A stretch of DNA of 64,000 nucleotides from Myxococcus landrumus. GTDB lineage: Bacteria > Myxococcota > Myxococcia > Myxococcales > Myxococcaceae. A program made the position numbers and the translations under genes. A model generated the notes under the pieces. It was not told the DNA's origin. It did not search any database and saw only the letters and a program-made list of their open reading frames with translations. Positions 9,503 through 17,846 of the stretch are shown one piece after another; positions within the stretch are counted from its first letter, which is position 1, and every line of letters starts with the position of its first letter. The stretch is from contig NZ_CP071091.1 of assembly GCF_017301635.1 (NCBI RefSeq), positions 5,778,001 through 5,842,000 of the forward strand, in the 5' to 3' direction.

Positions 9503-10369
9503 TCAGGGGCGATTCTGCGCGCTTCGCGCCTGATTCCACAGGGCAATCAGCTCCTCGGCGGACTCGGCGTACTGAGCCCCCATGTTGAAGGTGGTCATCA
9601 GGTGCGCGCGAGCCGCCGGGCCCCCCACCACGACGGGCAGGGGCGAACAGGCCCGTAGCGCCTCTTCCAGCAGGGATTGAAATTCAGCCCGCTCCCGCCC
9701 CTGCACGAAGGACAGCGCCACCACGTCCGGGGACACCTGGGCACAGGCGGCACGCAACGCGTCAGCCGGAGTATCCGCCCCCAGCATCGTCACGCGCCAG
9801 CCCTTGCGCTTGAGCTGGACACCCAGGCCCAGCAGGCCACCCTCGTGGAAGTCCCCAGGTGGGCACGCCAGGAGTGCCCGAGGACCCAGGGCCAAGCTCT
9901 CCACGCTCAACAACACCTGCCACAGCCGATGACGGACCAGACTGGACGCCAGGTGCTCACGGGCGACGTCCAGCCAGGAGCTCATCTCGCGCAGCAGCGG
10001 CAGGAGGAAGCCATCGCAGTACGTATCCACGTCCAGCGCATCCCGAGCGTTGCTCAACACGCGCGACATCTCCTCGGTGTCCATCAGCCGTGCTGCGGGC
10101 CAGAAGCGCGCCGTGAGCCGGTCCACTCCGGGCAGCCCGTCCAGCGGCGCGTGGGAGACCTGGGCGATGGCGTCACTCACCGCCAGCCCATCCATCTGGA
10201 CGAGCCTCGCGACGCGGCGGACGGACTCCACTTCCTCACGGGAGTAGACGCGGTAGTTGTTGCCCTCCGAGCGCGAGGGACGAGGAAAGCCGTAGCGCCG
10301 CTCCCACGCGCGCAGCGTCGCCTCGCGGATGCCCGTCAACCGGGCCATGGTGCGGATGCGGACCATCAT
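9503..10369 (-). CDS. carA: CarA: MerR-family repressor of the carotenoid operon
   Basis: A 288-residue paralogue of CarH. It has the MerR HTH (LTGIREATLRAWERRYG) and a cobalamin-domain motif DFHEGG (173-178). The W-x9-EH motif is not intact: the spacing between Trp and EH is only five residues. This fits the established behaviour of Myxococcus xanthus CarA, which represses the carB promoter without needing B12 and is antagonised by CarS. The start is an ATG overlapping the acyltransferase stop (ATGA at 10366-10369). No carS or carQ gene is in this window. Confidence 0.93.
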   Translation of the reverse strand: MMVRIRTMARLTGIREATLRAWERRYGFPRPSRSEGNNYRVYSREEVESVRRVARLVQMDGLAVSDAIAQVSHAPLDGLPGVDRLTARFWPAARLMDTEEMSRVLSNARDALDVDTYCDGFLLPLLREMSSWLDVAREHLASSLVRHRLWQVLLSVESLALGPRALLACPPGDFHEGGLLGLGVQLKRKGWRVTMLGADTPADALRAACAQVSPDVVALSFVQGRERAEFQSLLEEALRACSPLPVVVGGPAARAHLMTTFNMGAQYAESAEELIALWNQARSAQNRP

Positions 10370-11043
10370 GGCGACGCGCCTCGGACGGAGTCCCATCGCT
10401 CGGCGACACCTCGCGCGCCGGAGACCTTGAGCGTGAAGCCCTCCAGCGTCGTCGCGGAGAGGAGCCGACGCACCACGGACTCCAGACCCGATTGGAAGAC
10501 GGACAGCGGGCCGGGAGGGTGGGGTGTTCCCACCTCCAGCAGCACGTCCGGGCGCTCGTGCTCGAAGAAGGTGTAGCGCACGGCGATGGGCACACACTCC
10601 ACCTGGGACACCCGCCCGAGCAGCTCCACGCCGCGCTCCATCCGCAAGGGCAGCTCCCCTGGGGGTCGGTGTTCGCCCTCGGGAAAGACATACAGCGCTG
10701 AGCGAGGACGGCGGAGCAGCTCGCGTGCATAGCGCAGCGACTCCACGGAGGAGCGAGGGTCCTTGCGGCGGATGCTGAAGGCACCGATGCGCGCGAGGAA
10801 GCGGTAGCGGCGGAGGTTCTCCTCCTCCATCAGGCAATAGCCATCCCAGCCCGCGACCTGTGAGAGCTGGTGCAGCATGAAGCCGTCCCACCAGTTGGTG
10901 TGATTCAGGTACACGAGTCGCCCCGGCCCTGGGGCGGGAAGCTCACCGCGCACCCAGAGCCCGCGAAACGCCGAGCGGAACTTCCGTCCGATGTACGCGT
11001 CGAGCATCCACCCGAAGGGCCCCCCCTTGGCCGCGGGAATCAC
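10366..11043 (-). CDS. Acyltransferase of the carotenoid operon (PlsC-like)
   Basis: A 225-residue 1-acylglycerol-phosphate acyltransferase-like protein. It carries the catalytic NHX4D-type motif (LNHTNWWD) and an FPEGEHR acyl-acceptor motif. Its position between the lycopene cyclase genes and carA, with GTGA and ATGA overlaps at its ends, makes it an integral operon member. I infer that it esterifies the glycosyl carotenoid with a fatty acid, since myxobacterial carotenoids are often glycoside esters. Ordinary phospholipid acylation remains possible. The start is GTG at 11043, overlapping the crtYd stop. Confidence 0.8.
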   Translation of the reverse strand: MIPAAKGGPFGWMLDAYIGRKFRSAFRGLWVRGELPAPGPGRLVYLNHTNWWDGFMLHQLSQVAGWDGYCLMEEENLRRYRFLARIGAFSIRRKDPRSSVESLRYARELLRRPRSALYVFPEGEHRPPGELPLRMERGVELLGRVSQVECVPIAVRYTFFEHERPDVLLEVGTPHPPGPLSVFQSGLESVVRRLLSATTLEGFTLKVSGARGVAERWDSVRGASP

Positions 11044-11399
11044 GGTGCGCGAGCCTCCGGCTTCTTCGCCAGGAGCTCCACGAGTCCCGTGAAGAGGGCC
11101 AGGCCCAGCGACACCAGCACGCTGGTCACCAGGAAGAAGATGACCTCCTCCAGCGGCACCACGCCCAGGTACACGCCCAGGTGCAGCCCGTCACCGAAGT
11201 TCCAGATGCCCGTGGTGATGGCCAGGTGGTCGGCCACCGCGAGGTACAAGCCCACGATGACGGCGGGGGGCAGCACCGCTCGCAGCACGGCGCCCGAGCG
11301 GTCCTTGTAGTGATGCACCAGCATCCCCAACTGGAAGAGGATGATGGGCAGCGTCCAGCCCAGCAGGTGGATGAGATAGGCCCAGCGCGTCTCCATCAT
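11040..11399 (-). CDS. crtYd: Lycopene cyclase subunit CrtYd
   Basis: A small membrane protein (119 residues) of the heterodimeric lycopene cyclase family, with about three TM segments and the conserved VVPLEEVIFFLVTS motif that holds acidic residues important in this family. It acts with CrtYc to form beta-ionone rings. It starts by ATGA overlap with crtYc (11396-11399) and ends in a GTGA overlap with the acyltransferase. The pair CrtYc/CrtYd is typical of actinobacteria and myxobacteria, while fungi and archaea have the fused form. Confidence 0.88.
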   Translation of the reverse strand: MMETRWAYLIHLLGWTLPIILFQLGMLVHHYKDRSGAVLRAVLPPAVIVGLYLAVADHLAITTGIWNFGDGLHLGVYLGVVPLEEVIFFLVTSVLVSLGLALFTGLVELLAKKPEARAP

Positions 11400-11764
11400 G
11401 ACGACACCTCGCGAGGAGTCAGCACGGGGCTCGGCGCCACGGCGACGGCGGGCTCCTTCGGCGCCAGGGCGCGAGCCAATCGAGCGCGGGCCCACAGCCC
11501 GACAAGCAGGGTCTGGAGACCGAAGAAGAGATACTCCTCGAGCGGCAGGTAGCCCAGCTTGATGCCCCAGATGCGGTGCGCATCGAAGCCCCAGAGGCCC
11601 CACTTCACCGCCAGGTTGTCCCAGGGCGACGTCGCCGCGTAGACGACCACCAGCAGCAGGCCCATCGGAGCCAGGGTGCGCGGCGTGAAGGTGCGCCGGT
11701 AGCGCCAGACTTGAAAGAGAATGGGCAGCAATACGAACAGCCCCAGAAATCGCGCGTACGTCAT
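11396..11764 (-). CDS. crtYc: Lycopene cyclase subunit CrtYc
   Basis: A 122-residue, three-TM membrane protein with the family motif LGYLPLEEYLFFGLQT, paralogous to the downstream CrtYd. Both subunits are needed for cyclase activity in known systems. The start overlaps the glycosyltransferase stop (ATGA at 11761-11764) and the end overlaps the crtYd start, so the two subunits should be made in step. Confidence 0.88.
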   Translation of the reverse strand: MTYARFLGLFVLLPILFQVWRYRRTFTPRTLAPMGLLLVVVYAATSPWDNLAVKWGLWGFDAHRIWGIKLGYLPLEEYLFFGLQTLLVGLWARARLARALAPKEPAVAVAPSPVLTPREVSS

Positions 11765-12888
11765 CCCGGTCCTCCCGTCAGCTCCGGCCACACCCGTACC
11801 ATGCGGCCTCCAGGCAGCAACGCGTACGTGTGCCCGCGCCACGTCACCGTCCCCTGCCGCCCCAGTGAAACCACGAAGGCCGTGAGGAGCAGCAGCTCTC
11901 CCAACAGCCAGTCCGTCATCGCGCGGCCCCGTCCACGCGTCGCTTCTTCGTGAGGTGCGCTCAGCGCCGAGAGCCGCAGGGCCAGCAGCACGCGCAGGCC
12001 CACGAGCGCCATCACCGTGAACGACAACAGGGGCGAGCCCAGGAGCGCGGCCAGCAACACCAGCGGCACGGTGGGCGTGAAGAGCAGCGGCACGGTGGGG
12101 AACAGCGCGGGACGATGACTGGCCAGCACGCGCATCCAGCGCGTGAAGCGGGACAGAGGCACGTCCCACGAGCCCACGGCTCCGAGGGGAACGAGCGCGG
12201 GCGCGGTGCTCAATGCGACGCGCAGCCCGCGTGCATGAAGGCGCTTCGACAGCTCCAGGTCCTCGCCGATGTGGTCCGGCAGGAGCTTCAGCTCCTCCAT
12301 CGCGGAGGGAGACAAACCCAGGGCCTTGCCACAGATGGCCTTCGCGCCCGCGCTCATCACCTGGAGCGCGAGGAAGCTGTGGTGCGTGTAGCGGAGGAGT
12401 CCCGCCATGGATCGGCCCGCGCCGTCGCGAGCATCCACGGGCGTGGGCGCCGCGGTGCTCAGCGCCGCGCCCTGAAGGAGTGGGGCCACGAGTCCTTCCA
12501 CGAGAGCTCCCGTGACGGCGACATCCGCGTCCACGGCCAGCACCACGCGTTCGCCCACGGGAAGGGCTTCCAGCGCGTAGAGCAGGTGCCCCACCTTGCG
12601 ATTGGGAGAGGGCGGGTCACTTGGCAGCCAGCTCACGCCGGGAGGGAGTCGAGGCCGATAGGGCGAGACGACCACCTGCTCTAGCGGCCCCGCGTAGTCG
12701 ATGGGCTGAGCGAGGTTCTCCAGCTCCCGAGGCGTCGGCGCATCAACGGGGCGCAACAACAGCACGGCGGGCCGAGCAACTGGCGAGGCAAGCATGCGCC
12801 GCATGCGCATGAGGCGAAAGAGCGCCACCGCGCTAAAGCCCATGGCCAGCACGGCCCACGCGACACCCACGAGCACGGGCGCACTCAT
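11761..12888 (-). CDS. Family 2 glycosyltransferase of the carotenoid operon
   Basis: A 375-residue membrane glycosyltransferase related to ceramide glucosyltransferase and HpnI. It has an N-terminal TM helix, a DAD metal/nucleotide-sugar motif (VLAVDADVAV), the GEDLELSKRL motif, and RFTRWMRV (the processive-type R/QxxRW), then C-terminal TM helices. I infer that it glycosylates the tertiary hydroxyl made by CrtC. The ATG overlaps the crtC stop (12885-12888). Confidence 0.82.
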   Translation of the reverse strand: MSAPVLVGVAWAVLAMGFSAVALFRLMRMRRMLASPVARPAVLLLRPVDAPTPRELENLAQPIDYAGPLEQVVVSPYRPRLPPGVSWLPSDPPSPNRKVGHLLYALEALPVGERVVLAVDADVAVTGALVEGLVAPLLQGAALSTAAPTPVDARDGAGRSMAGLLRYTHHSFLALQVMSAGAKAICGKALGLSPSAMEELKLLPDHIGEDLELSKRLHARGLRVALSTAPALVPLGAVGSWDVPLSRFTRWMRVLASHRPALFPTVPLLFTPTVPLVLLAALLGSPLLSFTVMALVGLRVLLALRLSALSAPHEEATRGRGRAMTDWLLGELLLLTAFVVSLGRQGTVTWRGHTYALLPGGRMVRVWPELTGGPG

Positions 12889-13808
12889 GCCGCGGTCCCC
12901 ATGCGCGTGCGGAAGTGCGCCATCCAGCGGATGAAGGGTGAGTGGAAGCGGCGGAAGTCCGCCACCTCGCCCATGCAGTCCAGCGAGTCCTGACGCGCCT
13001 CCATGCGTGCATAGAAGGGCGACGACTCGAGCAGCCGCCCCTCCCCCACCACCACGTTGCCCGTCTGGAGCCGCGAGGGCACACGCAGGCCCCACCCCGT
13101 GATGACCGTGGAACGCAGCGGAGACTCCGAACCACATCCGCACCACACCCCCTCTTCACGCGCCACCATCCGCAGCGGCTCGACACCATCCGGCAGGTGG
13201 TAGTCCACCACCGTCGCCTCGCGATGATGCGTCCGCGTCCAGTGCCAACCCGCGAGCCGCTCCCCCAGCAGCTCATCGCCGTGGTTCGTGTCGTGGTAGC
13301 CGAGCCCCTCTTCCTTCACCCCCAACGAGGGCACCTCCAGCCGCGCCCGCGCACGAGGCGCCACCGCCTGCCAGTAGTGCGGCAACCCCGGCATGAGCCG
13401 CACCACGTCCCCCGACGGCGTCAGCGGCTCCAACGTGAGACGCGCACTCACGGGCCGCCCCCACGGCGCCGTCCAGTCCGCCACTTCCATCCGCACCGCG
13501 CCATCGTCCCCGTAGCTCAACGTCGAGCGGCCGATGCGCAACTGTTTCCCCTGCTCCACTTCCGCGCGCGGGTACTCGCTCAGCACCCAGAGGCGGCGCA
13601 CGCCCTCGTGGTACAGCGCGAAGTTCACCGCGCAGTGCTCCATCGGCCCACCGCCGCGCCTCGCGGCCACCGAGTAACGCGGCGAGAACAACGAGCCCAA
13701 CATGAAGATGCACACCGCGCTGAAGGGCCCCGCCGACACATCCGCGTAGAACCAGCGATACGCCCCCGCCTCACTCGGAGGCATCGGGATGACTCGCGAG
13801 GTGCTCAT
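12885..13808 (-). CDS. crtC: Carotenoid 1,2-hydratase (hydroxyneurosporene synthase) CrtC
   Basis: A 307-residue CrtC-family protein. It adds water across the terminal C1-C2 double bond of acyclic or monocyclic carotenes to give a tertiary alcohol. Recognisable family stretches include GAYRWFYADV near the N terminus and GLGYHDTNHGDE in the middle, with conserved Asp/His residues. It lies between crtD and the glycosyltransferase, with ATGA overlaps on both sides, consistent with hydration followed by glycosylation. Confidence 0.9.
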   Translation of the reverse strand: MSTSRVIPMPPSEAGAYRWFYADVSAGPFSAVCIFMLGSLFSPRYSVAARRGGGPMEHCAVNFALYHEGVRRLWVLSEYPRAEVEQGKQLRIGRSTLSYGDDGAVRMEVADWTAPWGRPVSARLTLEPLTPSGDVVRLMPGLPHYWQAVAPRARARLEVPSLGVKEEGLGYHDTNHGDELLGERLAGWHWTRTHHREATVVDYHLPDGVEPLRMVAREEGVWCGCGSESPLRSTVITGWGLRVPSRLQTGNVVVGEGRLLESSPFYARMEARQDSLDCMGEVADFRRFHSPFIRWMAHFRTRMGTAA

Positions 13809-15274
13809 GCGCTCCTCCGCAGATGCTCAGAGGCCAGCTCCGCCGCGAAGCGCCCCGACAACATCACCAGCGGCACACCGCCTCCGGGATGGGTTCCCCC
13901 ACCCGCGAAGAACAGGCCCGGCGTGTTTCCTCGGATGCGAGGACGACGGAACGGACCGAACTTGCCGTGCGGCAGGAAGCCGTAGATGGAACCACCCGGC
14001 GCCCCCTGCGCCGCGAGGTCCACCGGCGAGCGCTGCCCCAGGACACGCACGCGCCCGCGCAGCTCAGGATGGTGAGCGAAGAGCTTCTCGAACATCTGCG
14101 CCTTCACCCGCTCGCCATGCTGCTCCCACGCGCGAGCCTCGGCCTCCGCCTTCGCGGCGCCCACGGGCAACGGCGGGGCGTTGACCATGACGAACAACCC
14201 CGTGCGCCCCGGCGGGGCCATCGTGGCATCCGTCGCGGACGGGTTGCAGAAGTACACCGTGGGGTCCGACGCGAGCTGTCCACGGAACAGCTCATCGAAC
14301 TCGCGCCGATAGTCCCCGCCGAAGAGCACCGCGTGATGCGGCAGCGAAGGACGCCCCTCCACCTCCAGCAACAACACGTAGCCGGAGAGCGCCAGTGACT
14401 CCTCACCGCGATGCAGCGACTCCAGCGGGTCCGCGTTCACCACCACGCTGTCGAAGCCGACGGCGTCCGCACCCACGCTCACGCGGTAGCCGGCACCCGT
14501 GCGCTCGAAACGAGCCTTCGTCTGGAGATGCACGGTGACACCGAGCCTGCGCACCGCCCGCCCCAGCGCATCCACCAGCGCGCCCACGCCCCCCTGCGCA
14601 TGGTGGACGCCCATCGCCCGCTCGATGTGCGGAATCAACGCGAACGCAGCGCTTGCTTCGTAGGGCGATGCCCCCGCGTACGTCGCGAAGCGGCCCACGT
14701 ACTGCTGAAGCTGGGGCGTGCGCAGGTGCTTCACCGCCAGCCCGTGCAAGGACGACATCCGCATCCCCGCCAGCACCGCGCCAATCCCCCGCCGAGCCAC
14801 TCGCCCCATGAAGCCGGCCATGCCCTCGAACGGCGCTTCCAGGTACGGCTCGCCCGCGGCCTTCCAGATGTCCTCGGCCTCGGCGAAGAGACGACGAAGC
14901 CCTTCACCCTCCCCCGGACGGACACCCTCCGCGCTGGCCACGGTGCGCTCCAGGTCCTTGAACGCGGTGAACGTGCTGCCTTCCGCGAACCGATAGGAAC
15001 ACTGCGTCTCCAGCTCGGTGAGCGGAGGCAGCAGGTCGAGCGCCTCCAAGCGCTCGAAGGTGCCGCGCACCAGGTCCGGCAACGTCAACAGCGTGGGCCC
15101 CGTGTCCAGCGTCACGCCGTCCACGGTGACCGCCTGGGCCTTGCCGCCGAGCGAGGCGCCCCCCTCGAACAGCGTCACGTCATGGCCCTCCCGAGCCAAG
15201 AGCCCCGCGGCGGTGAGCCCGCCGATGCCACCGCCCACCACGGCGACACGTCTGCGCGAGCGCGCCTCACCCAT
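13805..15274 (-). CDS. crtD: CrtD-type carotenoid 3,4-desaturase
   Basis: A 489-residue FAD-dependent desaturase of the CrtI/CrtD family. The N-terminal dinucleotide-binding motif is VVGGGIGGLTAAGLLA, followed by DTGPTLLTLPDL, and the C terminus has LFFAGGGTHPGGGVP, the second flavin-contact motif. By position after crtB and next to crtC it corresponds to crtD, which acts at C3-C4 of hydroxylated carotenes. Sequence alone cannot exclude a CrtIb-like role. It overlaps crtB by 8 bp and crtC by 4 bp. Confidence 0.85.
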   Translation of the reverse strand: MGEARSRRRVAVVGGGIGGLTAAGLLAREGHDVTLFEGGASLGGKAQAVTVDGVTLDTGPTLLTLPDLVRGTFERLEALDLLPPLTELETQCSYRFAEGSTFTAFKDLERTVASAEGVRPGEGEGLRRLFAEAEDIWKAAGEPYLEAPFEGMAGFMGRVARRGIGAVLAGMRMSSLHGLAVKHLRTPQLQQYVGRFATYAGASPYEASAAFALIPHIERAMGVHHAQGGVGALVDALGRAVRRLGVTVHLQTKARFERTGAGYRVSVGADAVGFDSVVVNADPLESLHRGEESLALSGYVLLLEVEGRPSLPHHAVLFGGDYRREFDELFRGQLASDPTVYFCNPSATDATMAPPGRTGLFVMVNAPPLPVGAAKAEAEARAWEQHGERVKAQMFEKLFAHHPELRGRVRVLGQRSPVDLAAQGAPGGSIYGFLPHGKFGPFRRPRIRGNTPGLFFAGGGTHPGGGVPLVMLSGRFAAELASEHLRRSA

Positions 15275-16286
15275 GACGCCGCTCCTCCAGCGCCCCCGGA
15301 AGCAGCGGCACCCGCGCTCCTTCCGGAAGCCTGGGCAGCACGGACTCGGGACGAAGGAACGACGCGGCGGCCAACGCCAGCTTGCGCCGCGTCGTCACAT
15401 GCGCCCGCGCACGGAACACGTCGTAGTCCCGCGCCTCGATGTCTCGAAGGATGTCCCCATAGATGGCGCCCATCAGCCGCACCATCCGCTGACTCCCAAA
15501 GCCCGTCAGCGACGGCACCCCTTGCGCCGCCTTCGCGTAGTACGAGCGCGCCCGAGCCACCTGGAAGCGCATGAACTCCCGCCACCGCGCATCCACCGTG
15601 CCTCGCCGCAAGTCCTCCTCGGACAAGCCGAACGCGGTCAGCTCCTCGGAGGGCAGGTACACCCGGCCTCGCTCCAGGTCCTCGCGCACGTCGCGCAGGA
15701 TGTTGGTGAGCTGCATGCCCCGGCCCAGGTCCGCCGCCGGCCGCAGCGCCGTCACATCCGAGCACCCCAGCACCGGCGTCAGCATCAACCCCACCACGCC
15801 CGCCACGCGGTAGCAGTAGAGGTCCAGCTCCGCCCACGTCGCATAGCGGTGCTTCGTCAGGTCCATCTCCATGCCGGAGATGAGGTCCTGGAAGGGCTGC
15901 TCCGGAATCCGGTAGTGCCGCACCGTATGCGCGAGCGCCGCGAACTCCCCCGCGTCCCACGGCGAGCGCGCCACCGCGCCCTCGAGCCGCCCCCCCGGCG
16001 GCCCCAGCTCCTCCGACGCCAGCTCCGGCATGGACACATACAGCTCCGCCACCCGGCTCCGCGCCCGAGCCAGCCGCACGGACAGCTCCTCCGCCCCCGA
16101 GCCCGCTTCATCCACCAGGTCGTCCAGCCGCCGGCAGAACGCATACAGCGCGAACGCCGCCTTCCGGCGCTGTCCGAACAACAGATACGACGCGAAGAAG
16201 AAGCTCTTCGCGTGATGCCGCGTCACCCGCCGAGCCAACGCGTAGCCCCGGCGCACCAGCGCCCCATCGTCGGAGGAGGTGCTCAT
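15267..16286 (-). CDS. crtB: Phytoene synthase CrtB
   Basis: A 339-residue squalene/phytoene synthase that condenses two GGPP molecules into phytoene. Both Asp-rich Mg-diphosphate motifs are present: DDLVDE in the first and RDVREDLERGRVYLP in the second, with QLTNILRD before it. The ATG at 16286 overlaps the crtIa stop (ATGA). The 3' end overlaps crtD by 8 bp. Confidence 0.94.
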   Translation of the reverse strand: MSTSSDDGALVRRGYALARRVTRHHAKSFFFASYLLFGQRRKAAFALYAFCRRLDDLVDEAGSGAEELSVRLARARSRVAELYVSMPELASEELGPPGGRLEGAVARSPWDAGEFAALAHTVRHYRIPEQPFQDLISGMEMDLTKHRYATWAELDLYCYRVAGVVGLMLTPVLGCSDVTALRPAADLGRGMQLTNILRDVREDLERGRVYLPSEELTAFGLSEEDLRRGTVDARWREFMRFQVARARSYYAKAAQGVPSLTGFGSQRMVRLMGAIYGDILRDIEARDYDVFRARAHVTTRRKLALAAASFLRPESVLPRLPEGARVPLLPGALEERRHG

Positions 16287-17839
16287 GCCGCCTCCTTCTT
16301 CGTCCGGGAGGTCGACGCGCGCTCGCGAGACACCAGTTGCACGCCCTGCGCCCGCGCCCAGTCCGTCAGCCGCTCCGTCACCAGCCGCGCGGAGATGAGC
16401 ACCGTGGGCAGCCCCGTGCCGGGCTGGGTGGAGGCCCCGACGAAGAAGAGGTTCTTCACCTTCGCGTCCTGGTTCGCGGGACGGAAGGGACCAATCTGGA
16501 AGAAGTTCTGCGCCAACCCGAACGCACTGCCACGCGCCAGGTTGAACGTCCCCGCCCAGTCGTCGGGCGTGAAGACGCGCTCCACCTCGATGTCCGACTC
16601 CAGCTTCGGGAAGCCCAGCTCCGCGAGCCGCGCGAAGACCTTGGCGCGAACCTTGGGCCCCTCCACCTTCCAGTCCAGTGACGGGTGCTGGTGTGGCACG
16701 GGCACCAGCACGTAGAGCGAGTCCTTGCCCGCGGGCGCCATCGACGCATCCGTGCGCGTGGGCGCGTTGACGTAGAAGCTCGGGTCCTCCGGCACGCGGA
16801 AGCGCTCGAAGATGTCGTCGAACGAGCCCCGGTAGTCGCGGCCGAACACCACGTTGTGGTGCAAGAGCTCCGGGTACTTCCGGCGCAGCCCCAGGTAGAG
16901 CATGTACCCGCTGGACGTGTAGCGGAGCTTCTCGCGCCGCTTGAGCGTGGTGGCCTCCGGGTCCAGCAGCTTCTCGTACGCGTAGGGCAGGTCCGCGTTG
17001 CACAACACGGCATCCGCCTCCATCACCTCGCCGCCCTGCAACCGGACACCCGTGGTGCGCCCGCCCTCCGTGAGGATGCGCTCCACCGGCGTCCCGTAGT
17101 GGATGCGCACCCCCTCCTCCAGCGCCAGCCGCTCCAGCGCCTGGGGAATGGCATACAGCCCGCCCTTCGGAAACCAGATGCCCACGCCCAGCTCGGTGAA
17201 GGGCAGCAGGCCATACACCGCGGGCGACTCGAAGGGAGACACGCCCAGGTACATCGTCTGGAACGTCATCGCCGCGCGCAGCCGGTCATCGCGGAAGTAG
17301 CGGCTGACGTCCGAGTACATGCGGCGGTGCGCGCGCACCTGGAAGATGCGGGCCAGCACTCGCGGCGAGAGGTAGTCGGTGATGCCCGCGTAGTTGCGGC
17401 CCACCAGGTGGTCCAGGCTGGTGCGGTACTGGACACGCCCCTGCGCGAGGAAGGCGAGGTAGCGCGCGTAGCTGCCTGGCTCCACCCGCTCCAGCTCGCG
17501 TCCCATGGCGCACAGCTCGGAGGTGAAGGTGACGTCCGAGCCATCCCGGAAGTGCAGCCGGTAGTTCGGCTCGCACTTGAGCAACGTCAGGTAGTCCTCG
17601 ATTCGGCGGCCCAGCGCGCGGAAGGTCTCCTCGAACACCTCCGGCATCAGCACGATGGTGGGACCGAGGTCCCAGGTGAATCCGTCCACTCGCAGCCGGC
17701 CGCAGCGCCCACCCGGCGCCCCTGTCTTCTCGACGACCTGCACCTCGAAGCCCTGGTGCGCCAGCCGCGCCGCGGCGGCCAGTCCGCCCACGCCCGCGCC
17801 CACCACCACCACCCGTCTGCCTTGCGTGCGTCCGCTCAT
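16283..17839 (-). CDS. crtIa: Phytoene desaturase CrtIa
   Basis: A 518-residue CrtI-family FAD enzyme with the N-terminal motif VVVGAGVGGLAAAARLA, DLGPTIVLMPEVFE, and the C-terminal LFFVGASTQPGTGLP. By order (crtE-crtI-crtB) it matches M. xanthus CrtIa, which carries out only the first desaturations (to zeta-carotene) and isomerises, and needs CrtIb, encoded elsewhere, to reach lycopene. The ATG at 17839 follows a GGAG ribosome binding site and the crtE stop by 7 bp; a more upstream ATG at 17884 lies inside crtE and is less likely. Confidence 0.9.
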   Translation of the reverse strand: MSGRTQGRRVVVVGAGVGGLAAAARLAHQGFEVQVVEKTGAPGGRCGRLRVDGFTWDLGPTIVLMPEVFEETFRALGRRIEDYLTLLKCEPNYRLHFRDGSDVTFTSELCAMGRELERVEPGSYARYLAFLAQGRVQYRTSLDHLVGRNYAGITDYLSPRVLARIFQVRAHRRMYSDVSRYFRDDRLRAAMTFQTMYLGVSPFESPAVYGLLPFTELGVGIWFPKGGLYAIPQALERLALEEGVRIHYGTPVERILTEGGRTTGVRLQGGEVMEADAVLCNADLPYAYEKLLDPEATTLKRREKLRYTSSGYMLYLGLRRKYPELLHHNVVFGRDYRGSFDDIFERFRVPEDPSFYVNAPTRTDASMAPAGKDSLYVLVPVPHQHPSLDWKVEGPKVRAKVFARLAELGFPKLESDIEVERVFTPDDWAGTFNLARGSAFGLAQNFFQIGPFRPANQDAKVKNLFFVGASTQPGTGLPTVLISARLVTERLTDWARAQGVQLVSRERASTSRTKKEAA

Positions 17840-17846
17840 GGTCTCC

